This document shows positions 7,013-12,881 of a DNA stretch of 12,881 nucleotides, piece after piece. The translations under genes were made by a program, and so were the position numbers. The stretch is from Pirellulaceae bacterium (GTDB lineage Bacteria; Planctomycetota; Planctomycetia; Pirellulales; Pirellulaceae), in contig JADLDX010000989.1 of the NCBI GenBank assembly GCA_020846515.1, positions 1-12,881 on the forward strand, in the 5' to 3' direction. The notes under the pieces were generated by a model. The model had not been told where the DNA came from. It saw only the letters and a program-made list of their open reading frames with translations, and made no database searches. The stretch's first letter is position 1. The number at the start of each line of letters is the position of its first letter.

Positions 7013-8743
7013 TCACACAGCGGCTGCCTGACTGGGCACGCGTGGATCGGAAGCGGCCGTAAAGCTTCCGTCGCTATTGCGGGTGATGCCCTGGGCCACG
7101 GCCAATGTTTTACCTTTGTCCAGTTGGTGACCCATACTCGCGAATTGTTGAGCGATGTCGGCCGGCAAACTATCTTCGTAGGCCAACAAATCCGGTGACC
7201 ATTGATGATGCACGCGAGGTGATGCAAGAGCCGCGTCGATGGTTTGACCCAAATCGAGGACGCGCACCAGATTTTGGAGCGTGGTCGTAATGATCTTGGG
7301 GCCGCCTGCCGCGCCACAGGAAAGCTCAAATTGGCCTTGTCCATCCAGCACGATCGTCGGGCTCATGCTCGATAGCGGTCGTTTGCCAGGAGCCACAGCA
7401 TTGGCGGCGGAACCAACTAACCCGAAGGCATTGCGCACGCCTGGCGCCAGGCTGAAGTCATCCATTTCGTTGTTCAGTAAGACACCACAACCCGGAACCA
7501 TCATCTTCGAACCGAAGGATGTGTTTACCGTTTGTGTTAATGCAACCACGTAGCCCTCGGCATCGGCCGTCGTTAGATGGGTTGTATGTTTACCGGGCGC
7601 GAACAGATCTTCCGATGAATTGGGGGGTTGACCATGTCCTTGGACTACAGAGCTGCGTTTCAGGTCGATCGATGCTGCTCGACCACTCAAGTAATTTGCA
7701 TCCAGCAGAGTGCGTGGCACAGGCGCAAAGTCCGCATCGCCCAACCAGTGAGCGCGATCGGCCATGGCTCGCTTCATGACTTCCGCTAACAAGTGTAAGC
7801 CGCGCGCTGGCGATTCGGCAAAGATCGATTTGACATCCATCCCGCTGAGCATGGTGAGCATCTGCGCGATATGAATGCCGCCCGAGCTGGGTGGTGGAAA
7901 GCCAACCACGCGGTGGCCTCGATAGACGCACTCGATGGGCGGACGATTGGCGACGTAATACTGTCGAAAGTCCTCGGCCGTTAACAAGCCGCCGCTCGCC
8001 TTCATCAGTTTAGCAGTGGCTTGGGCGAAGGGACCGCGATAGAACCAATCGCTGCCCTCTTGAGCCAAGCATTCAAGCGTATTGGCCAAATCGGTCTGCA
8101 CGAGTGTTTCACCCGCCGCCCAGGGTTCCCCTGAGTCCTTGAGCAGTACACGAGCCGACTCGGGGAATTTCTTTAATGTGACGGAGTTGGCAGTCAGGTT
8201 ACGCGCCAACGGGGCATCGATCGGAAAACCACGCGCGGCCACTTCGGCGGCTAGTGTCAGTCCCCCTTTCCAGCCCAGAGTCCCATACTTCTTGGACAAT
8301 TGATCTAAGAGAGCCACCAGGCCTGGCGTTCCCGATGCCAGCGGCCCCGTCTGACTAAGCGACGGATCGGGCTGACCATTGCGGATGTAGGTCTCGGGCG
8401 ATGCGGCTAGTGGTGCGCGCTCGCGGCCGTCGAGCGCAAAGATTTCGCCCTTGGGAGTACGAATGAGCGCCAGGCCACCACCACCTAAACCAGAGTTATG
8501 AATGTCGACGACCGACAGCATGAGCGACGCAGCCACGGCCGCATCGATGGCATTTCCGCCGCGTCGAAACTCGCTCATGGCCGCTTGAGTGGCCAAAGGG
8601 TGGACGGTGGCCGCCACGGCGCGGCGCCCAGTAGCCACCTTCGCCAAATCACTCTTTTGAAGTTGAGCGATTGAAGTGCAAGGCCAACACGTGGCGGCCA
8701 AACCACCAACCAGGAGCGATTGTGTGAACTGTCGACGATGCAT
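7013..8743 (-). CDS. ggt: Gamma-glutamyltransferase (glutathione hydrolase), exported
   Basis: N-terminal-nucleophile hydrolase that cleaves gamma-glutamyl bonds, for example in glutathione, and transfers or hydrolyses the glutamyl group outside the cytoplasm. It is made as a 576-residue precursor that self-cleaves before T387 ('TTHLTTADAEG'), giving a large (to 386) and a small (387-576) subunit. Key residues are present: R107 in 'DGRE' (substrate carboxylate), T387 nucleophile, N407 in 'VNTSFG', E426 and D429 in 'NNEMDDFS', S458-S459, and oxyanion glycines G480-G481. Spacing from D429 to S458 matches E. coli Ggt, so a lid loop is probably kept. The N-terminus 'RRQFTQ' plus a hydrophobic stretch and S-I-A before Q27 resembles a Tat signal. 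The ATG at 8743 is preceded by AGGGA about 11 bases upstream. It lies 28 bp downstream of an MFS gene on the same strand, probably one operon. Confidence 0.97.
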   Translation of the reverse strand: MHRRQFTQSLLVGGLAATCWPCTSIAQLQKSDLAKVATGRRAVAATVHPLATQAAMSEFRRGGNAIDAAVAASLMLSVVDIHNSGLGGGGLALIRTPKGEIFALDGRERAPLAASPETYIRNGQPDPSLSQTGPLASGTPGLVALLDQLSKKYGTLGWKGGLTLAAEVAARGFPIDAPLARNLTANSVTLKKFPESARVLLKDSGEPWAAGETLVQTDLANTLECLAQEGSDWFYRGPFAQATAKLMKASGGLLTAEDFRQYYVANRPPIECVYRGHRVVGFPPPSSGGIHIAQMLTMLSGMDVKSIFAESPARGLHLLAEVMKRAMADRAHWLGDADFAPVPRTLLDANYLSGRAASIDLKRSSVVQGHGQPPNSSEDLFAPGKHTTHLTTADAEGYVVALTQTVNTSFGSKMMVPGCGVLLNNEMDDFSLAPGVRNAFGLVGSAANAVAPGKRPLSSMSPTIVLDGQGQFELSCGAAGGPKIITTTLQNLVRVLDLGQTIDAALASPRVHHQWSPDLLAYEDSLPADIAQQFASMGHQLDKGKTLAVAQGITRNSDGSFTAASDPRVPSQAAAV

Positions 8744-8771
8744 AAGTCAACTCATCCCTGTTTCTATTGGG

Positions 8772-10088
8772 TTAACCCAGTTCAGGCCTCGGTTTTATCA
8801 GCAGGACCAGGCCAGCTGAAAAAAGTGTAGCCACGGCTACAACTCCAAAAAATACATGGTCTCCCAGCTTTTGATCGCGGCACACACCGTAGATCAAGTC
8901 AGCGAAACCACCGCAACTGATGCTGACAAAATTCATGATACCGTATCCCGTCGCGCGCAGCTCGGGTCTCGCAATCTGGCTCAGGATCGGCATGTTATTG
9001 CAATCAAAAAATCCCCATCCCAAACCAAACAAGATGAGAAACAAAACGGCCACGGTTAGCGTAGGCGCATAGCCAATCCCCAGAAGCGCAGGCACAATCA
9101 TCAGCATACCAGCGGCGCTTACCTGAATGCGACCGCGGACCGATGTTCGCATGCGCAGATCGGCTAACCAACCACCTAGAAACGCGCCACCGAGCGCGGC
9201 TAGGTTCACATACAAGGCAGCTGATACACCCGCCAAGCCTTGCCCAAGGGTAAATCGCGTGCGCAAAATTTCAGGCATCCAATCCTTGACCACCCACCCG
9301 GCTATGGCCGGCAAGGTGAAGTATGCCACCAACAGATAGAAAGACACACTGCCCAAGAGCTCACTGACGCGCGCCGCAGAACGAGGAACACTCGTCGCAT
9401 TCGCAGTCACATTCGGATTCGCAGTCGATTCGAACTGAGGTTGCTTCGGGGCATCCCGCAGCCAATACCAGAGCGGGAAGGCATAAGCCACGCCGACCAT
9501 GCCTGCCACCGTGAACGCCATGCGCCAGCCGAAGTTCGGGGATTCAGCAGCATAGCCACTGAAGCCTCCAAGAATGAGGCCTGCATAAATGGCTGTTTGA
9601 TGAATGCCAATGGCCCGCGATCGGGTCAGCTTACTATGAAAATCAGCAATCAAGGCCAGGGCGGCTGGTATGTAACAGGCTTCGCTGATGCCCATAAGCG
9701 ACCTGGTCCAAAGCAATTGTTCAAAACTGGTCACATGGGCTGTTAACCACGTAACGCCACTCCAAACGAGCAAGCTGACGGCAATGATCCAACGCCGACT
9801 GAATTTGTCCGCAAAGTAGCCACCGAACGGACTGAGTCCGGCATAGACCCATTTAAAGCAACCCAGGAGCAGCCCCCAATTGGTTTCGATCGCGATCGAG
9901 GGAATGTCGTGCATGATCGAGGCCTTCATGGCGGCCATCATCTGACGATCCAAATAATTCAGCAGCGCGACCGGCCACAAAAGCATCACGACGACCCAGA
10001 TGTAGTGACTGGTGGTGATCGAGGCTGGTCCGAAATCGCTGGGCGGTTGGTAGGCTTGGATGGCAGGCTGGTTTTGCTCGTTGGACAT
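8772..10088 (-). CDS. Major facilitator superfamily (MFS) transporter
   Basis: Inner-membrane MFS transporter, probably an organic-anion or metabolite symporter; the substrate is not readable. Numbered from the ATG at 10088 (438 residues), about 12 hydrophobic segments are visible in two halves with a hydrophilic linker around 217-240. TM1 contains 'LLNYLDRQ' (D47, R48), a signature common in the anion:cation symporter and spinster-like groups. The loop 2-3 motif A is clear (G89-G-Y-F-A-D94-K-F-S-R98-R99), with a degenerate second copy, 'GGWLADLRMR', at about 305-314. A TTG at 10100 would add four residues; neither start has a convincing SD, so I chose the ATG. The gene ends 28 bp before ggt on the same strand, which suggests co-transcription and a role in handling a gamma-glutamyl compound or its products. 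It is divergent from the E1-like gene. Confidence 0.92.
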   Translation of the reverse strand: MSNEQNQPAIQAYQPPSDFGPASITTSHYIWVVVMLLWPVALLNYLDRQMMAAMKASIMHDIPSIAIETNWGLLLGCFKWVYAGLSPFGGYFADKFSRRWIIAVSLLVWSGVTWLTAHVTSFEQLLWTRSLMGISEACYIPAALALIADFHSKLTRSRAIGIHQTAIYAGLILGGFSGYAAESPNFGWRMAFTVAGMVGVAYAFPLWYWLRDAPKQPQFESTANPNVTANATSVPRSAARVSELLGSVSFYLLVAYFTLPAIAGWVVKDWMPEILRTRFTLGQGLAGVSAALYVNLAALGGAFLGGWLADLRMRTSVRGRIQVSAAGMLMIVPALLGIGYAPTLTVAVLFLILFGLGWGFFDCNNMPILSQIARPELRATGYGIMNFVSISCGGFADLIYGVCRDQKLGDHVFFGVVAVATLFSAGLVLLIKPRPELG

Positions 10089-10345
10089 TTGGGTTTTCAA
10101 TCGAAGCGCGTAAGGGGGGCCAGATTGGCCAACACTATAACACGCTGTGCGTCAACTTCACCAGCGTGCGGTACGCAGCAAATACTGGGGAGTGGTTTAG
10201 TCAGCCAACGTCCGCGCGACGACGCGGCGCTATAACTCCGTTAAGTATCGGAATATCTCGGTCCGGTATCTGTAGTCGGGCATACGTGCAACGTCCCGAC
10301 CTCGGATAGAATAGAGTCGTTGCAGATTTGGCTTTAGTTGTGTCT

Positions 10346-10350
10346 GGAGG
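10346..10350 (+). promoter_or_regulatory. Strong ribosome binding site that fixes a TTG start
   Basis: GGAGG lies six bases before the TTG at 10357. It is the strongest SD in the window and decides the start of the E1-like gene, because the next in-frame ATG (codon 54) would delete the nucleotide-binding motif. The surrounding divergent gap, 10089-10356, otherwise shows no feature I can support; a TAGAAT at 10307 could be a -10 element but lacks a matching -35. Confidence 0.8.
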
Positions 10351-10356
10351 GTAGCT

Positions 10357-11394
10357 TTGAGTTCTTCGTCCGCTCGGTATCGTCGTGCCGCTCAGTTCGC
10401 GTCTTTGGGAGTGGACGGACAGCAGAGAATCGAAGCCTCTCGAGTCTTGGTGTGCGGTTGTGGGGCGCTGGGCAGTGTCATCGCCGAACGTCTGGCTCGT
10501 TCGGGCGTGGGGCACATGCGGATCGTGGATCGCGACTGGGTGGAGCATACGAATCTCCAACGTCAAACTTTGTTTACCGAAGAGGATGCTCGCAATAGTG
10601 AACCAAAAGCCATCGCCGCCGCCACGGCGCTGCGGGCGATCAACAGCGAGATCGAAATTGAACCCTTGGTCGAAGACGTTACGCACCTCAACATCCAGCG
10701 ATTAGCGGCGGATGTAGATCTGATTCTTGACGGCACTGATAACTTTGAAACGCGATTGCTGATCAATGATTATGCCATGGTGCATCGCGTGCCTTGGGTG
10801 CATGGCGGTTGTCTCGGTTCCAGCGGTCAAGTGATGTCTATTTTGCCCGGGGAAACAGCCTGTTTTCGCTGCCTGGTGACTGAATTGCCACCGCGAGATG
10901 CCCTGCCCACTTGTGACACCGCGGGTGTGCTTGGTCCAGCAATTGGAGTCATTGCCAGTTGGCAAGCGGCCGAAGCGTTGAAGATCTTAAGTGGTCATCG
11001 AGAGGCCGTTTGTCGCCAGTTGATCACGATCGACACTTGGCACACTAGTTGTCGTATGCTATCGCTCGACGCGCTGAGAGCGGCTGGTAGTTGCCCAGCC
11101 TGCACTGGCCGTGAGTTCCCATTTTTATCTGGCGAGCGCGCTGTGCAAACCACGGTGCTTTGTGGCAAAAATGCGGTGCAGCTATCGGCCGCCTCAGCCA
11201 CGGATATCGTCGACTTGGATCAACTCTCTGCGCGTCTGCAAAGCGTAGGCACGCTTACGAAGAACCCATTTCTGTTGCGACTCAAAACGGACACCCATGT
11301 GCTGACCGTCTTTCGGGATGGTCGTACGATTGTGGAAGGCACGACCGAGACGGCGGAAGCCCGCACAATCGTTGCCAGACTCTTGGGAAGTTAA
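10357..11394 (+). CDS. E1-like adenylyltransferase, ThiF/MoeB/HesA family, with extra C-terminal domain
   Basis: Cytoplasmic enzyme that adenylates the C-terminal glycine of a ubiquitin-like sulfur carrier (ThiS or MoaD type) for thiamine, molybdopterin or related sulfur transfer. The 345-residue protein begins with 'RYRRAAQFASLG' (7-18). It then has the Rossmann loop G34-C-G36-A-L-G39, the acidic strand end D58-R-D60, the catalytic R69-Q pair, 'DGTDNF' (125-130) and a catalytic-cysteine context 'C186-D-T-A-G-V-L-G-P'. Two zinc pairs are present (C169/C172 and C246/C249). Residues about 258-345 form a further domain with 'VLCGKNAVQL' and 'FRDGRTIVEGTT'; it lacks the active-site loop of a rhodanese. 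ThiF and MoeB cannot be separated by sequence alone, and no thiS, thiG, moaD or moaE is adjacent. The TTG start is supported by GGAGG six bases upstream. Confidence 0.93.
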   Translation: MSSSSARYRRAAQFASLGVDGQQRIEASRVLVCGCGALGSVIAERLARSGVGHMRIVDRDWVEHTNLQRQTLFTEEDARNSEPKAIAAATALRAINSEIEIEPLVEDVTHLNIQRLAADVDLILDGTDNFETRLLINDYAMVHRVPWVHGGCLGSSGQVMSILPGETACFRCLVTELPPRDALPTCDTAGVLGPAIGVIASWQAAEALKILSGHREAVCRQLITIDTWHTSCRMLSLDALRAAGSCPACTGREFPFLSGERAVQTTVLCGKNAVQLSAASATDIVDLDQLSARLQSVGTLTKNPFLLRLKTDTHVLTVFRDGRTIVEGTTETAEARTIVARLLGS

Positions 11395-11402
11395 ACTTTT
11401 TT

Positions 11403-11458
11403 CCTCGGCCTAGTAGCATTCTTGCCCTAGGGTGGATATTCTAACATTGAAGCCGAGG
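11403..11458. other. Long-loop inverted repeat upstream of the HTH gene
   Basis: A perfect 7-bp inverted repeat (cctcggc at 11403-11409, gccgagg at 11452-11458) brackets a palindrome, ccctaggg (11425-11432), in the 154-bp gap before the HTH gene. Because the next gene encodes a DNA-binding domain, the palindrome is a possible operator, but repeats this short can arise by chance. Confidence 0.25.
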
Positions 11459-11548
11459 GCGGTCGGTGCTGTGTTATTGAGTGGCACATTCTCGGCGGGA
11501 ACCCTGTTGCGATTAGCGGCAGACATCCGCCTCTTAAAGAGAGTTTAA

Positions 11549-12682
11549 ATGCGTTACGAATTCCGCTTGGCCGAACTGCTGGGCCACACGCCTGATCGCA
11601 AGAAGCGACCGGGAACGATCAAGAACATTGTTGAGTACACCGGCTTGGACCGCCATCAAGTGGCCTCACTTCTAAAGAATGAAGCCAAATACATTCCTTT
11701 GGAGGCTCTTTCCCGTCTTTGTGACTATTTGGTCGAACATGGCTATGCCTCGGCCGATCAGTTGCCCGGGGCGCTGTTTGCGGTCAAGCCCGAACACTTT
11801 TGGGAGTTGCTGGCTCGACGACGACGCTTGGAGATCTGCGTGGGCGTGCGCCGGCCTGAGAAAGATGACACACCCGATACGGCTTGGGTGGTCGCTTCGG
11901 ATGCTGTACTGCTGGGCGAAATGCTCAGCGGTGTAACCACGCTCGGTGGCACCGATAAGCTCGCTCGATCGATGCAGCAACCGCGCAGCGATTTGCCAAC
12001 GCACCCTGAGTTGCTCAAGCAGACATTGGTGTGGAGCCCGGGCGTTGTGCCACAGCAAGAAGCCATAGAGCGGGCCAATTCGATTTATGAAGACTACAAG
12101 AGTGCCACCGGCGACCGAGCATTGATCTGCTTGGGCAGCGTGAAGAGTAACCCGGTGGTTGAATTGGTTTTGGCCGAGACGTTTGGGGCCACTCCTTTTG
12201 AATCGCAGGACGAAATCGGTCGGGCATCCGAGCGTCCATGTCCATTTTTCTTGCGTTATCGAGATCATGACCCCCATCCTTCTTGCGCATCGGCCGGCAT
12301 GCAGCTAAGTGCTCATGACAAAGCCGAATTGCCAGGGATTTATTACGAGCAGGCCGACGGAACTTGGGCATATGCTGGCGGGCAAGATACTGCTTTGGTG
12401 TTCTATATCTATCGAGAATCGCTGGGCCGTCTGGAAATGGTGCTCAGTGGATTTAGTGGTCGTGCCACGCGATTGTTGGCCCGCACGCTGTCCAACCGTG
12501 GCGAAGATTTCTGGCCACCAGTACTGCAAACCGATTATTTGCAGGTCGGTGCCTACATTGTGCAGTACAAGCAATCGGAAGAACCCGAAGCTCCGTTTGA
12601 TATTCTGCGTACGGATTTGGTTTCGGCGCCTACCATTATTCCGTTGCCCGTTGAAGCCCTGAGACGACGATTAAGTCAGTAG
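11549..12682 (+). CDS. HTH (Xre/Cro-like) protein with unassigned C-terminal domain
   Basis: Probable transcription regulator of unknown target. Residues about 20-65 form a lambda Cro/C1-type helix-turn-helix: 'GTIKNIVEYTGLDRHQVASL' runs from helix 1 through the recognition helix, followed by 'IPLEALSRLCDYLVEHG', typical of the HTH_26-like subset. Residues about 80-377 have no domain I can name. They contain 'FWELLARRRRLEICVGVRR' (84-102), 'VVASDAVLLGEMLSGVTTLGG' (114-134), a strand-turn motif 'ALICLGSVKSNPVVEL' (191-206: G196-S-x-K-S-N201), a Cys/His-bearing segment (C231, H240, H243, C246) and 'LEMVLSGFSGRATRLL' (295-310). The repeated pattern of hydrophobic strand plus small-residue turn suggests an alpha/beta ligand-binding domain. 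There is no transmembrane segment. The start at 11549 has a weak AGAGAG upstream. The gene is 154 bp after the E1-like gene and ends at a strong terminator. Confidence 0.85.
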   Translation: MRYEFRLAELLGHTPDRKKRPGTIKNIVEYTGLDRHQVASLLKNEAKYIPLEALSRLCDYLVEHGYASADQLPGALFAVKPEHFWELLARRRRLEICVGVRRPEKDDTPDTAWVVASDAVLLGEMLSGVTTLGGTDKLARSMQQPRSDLPTHPELLKQTLVWSPGVVPQQEAIERANSIYEDYKSATGDRALICLGSVKSNPVVELVLAETFGATPFESQDEIGRASERPCPFFLRYRDHDPHPSCASAGMQLSAHDKAELPGIYYEQADGTWAYAGGQDTALVFYIYRESLGRLEMVLSGFSGRATRLLARTLSNRGEDFWPPVLQTDYLQVGAYIVQYKQSEEPEAPFDILRTDLVSAPTIIPLPVEALRRRLSQ

Positions 12683-12727
12683 AGGGTAAACGAGCAAACG
12701 AAGGTATAAATTCTAAGCTCAGCAACT

Positions 12728-12753
12728 GGCGGTGGCGCTGTCACCGCCCTTTT
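12728..12753 (+). terminator. Rho-independent terminator after the HTH gene
   Basis: A GC-rich perfect 7-bp stem (ggcggtg 12728-12734, caccgcc 12742-12748) with a 7-base loop is followed by C and four T. It lies about 45 bases after the stop codon of the HTH gene. It is the most textbook intrinsic terminator in the window. Confidence 0.75.
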
Positions 12754-12765
12754 ACCCAACGCTGT

Positions 12766-12881
12766 GAAGCATTTTAGAAGCGGAACGGCGCAAGCCGTCC
12801 GGTATATCCCGGTAGTTATAGGAACCGGAGGGCTTGCGCCCAACCGCTACAAATGCCGGGTTTCACGAGCAAAAATGCTTC
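12766..12881. repeat. Nested inverted-repeat element at the right edge (planctomycete-type intergenic repeat)
   Basis: Two nested inverted repeats are visible. The outer arms are a perfect 10 bp (gaagcatttt at 12766-12775, aaaatgcttc at 12872-12881). The inner arms are 25 bp with 21 matches (12779-12803 with 12824-12848), share the core ggcgcaagcc, and flank a 20-base centre. The four mismatched positions are concentrated near the outer side of the inner arms. No coding sequence lies inside. The outer right arm ends on the last base of the window, so the element may extend further. From memory, similar GGCGCAAGCC-cored repeats are abundant between genes in Rhodopirellula-like genomes; this was not checked. 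Confidence 0.75.

Noticed and set aside
10201..10686. A 161-codon minus-strand frame overlapping the start of the E1-like gene
   Set aside because: It covers the Rossmann motif of the opposite-strand E1-like gene, and its product resembles no family.
10357..12682. E1-like enzyme plus HTH protein as an anti-phage system (Cap2- or Bil-like)
   Set aside because: No E2-like, JAB protease, CD-NTase or effector gene is near; the E1-like protein keeps the ordinary sulfur-carrier adenylyltransferase layout, and a 154-bp gap separates the two genes.
12766..12881. Insertion-sequence end with transposase
   Set aside because: No transposase fragment is visible on either strand; only the inverted-repeat structure can be supported.

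Overview
The window reads as ordinary chromosomal DNA from a planctomycete, most likely of the Pirellulales/Rhodopirellula type. This is inferred from moderate GC, weak Shine-Dalgarno (SD) signals with occasional TTG starts, loosely packed genes in mixed orientation, two protein families I associate with that phylum (the membrane protein at 2948-4108 and the HTH protein at 11549-12682), and an intergenic inverted repeat containing the core 'ggcgcaagcc'. No database search was possible, so the phylum call is an inference. I see no rRNA, tRNA, CRISPR array, transposase or phage gene.

Layout, left to right. (1) 79-867 (+) is a SpoU-family 2'-O-ribose methyltransferase of the RlmB type. It converges, across a 38-bp gap holding a hairpin, with an APC-superfamily amino-acid permease at 906-2450 (-). 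The cytoplasmic N-terminus of the permease carries an in-frame 12-bp tandem repeat encoding His-Gly-Asp-Gln units. (2) Diverging from the permease are a YacG-like zinc protein (2559-2843, +), an uncharacterised six-helix membrane protein (2948-4108, +) followed by a terminator-like hairpin, a secreted class C beta-lactamase-fold serine hydrolase (4263-5414, +) and a TPR plus GT9-like protein (5502-6866, +) followed by another hairpin. (3) On the minus strand an MFS transporter (10088-8772) is followed after 28 bp by a gamma-glutamyltransferase with a Tat-like signal (8743-7013), probably a two-gene operon. (4) Diverging from it is a ThiF/MoeB/HesA-type E1-like adenylyltransferase with a strong ribosome binding site (RBS) and a TTG start (10357-11394, +). 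It is followed by a HTH protein with a long unassigned C-terminal region (11549-12682, +). (5) The right edge holds a rho-independent terminator and a nested inverted-repeat element that continues at least to the last base.

Functionally this is a housekeeping and transport region: RNA modification, gyrase-related zinc protein, amino-acid uptake, extracytoplasmic gamma-glutamyl hydrolysis coupled to a transporter, and sulfur-carrier activation. No multi-gene novel system is convincingly visible. The best candidates for something undescribed are the C-terminal domain of the HTH protein, the His/Asp repeat of the permease, the conserved-looking membrane protein and the terminal repeat element. 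No gene-free stretch exceeds 300 bases; the longest, 10089-10356, holds only the thiF-like RBS and unassigned promoter sequence.
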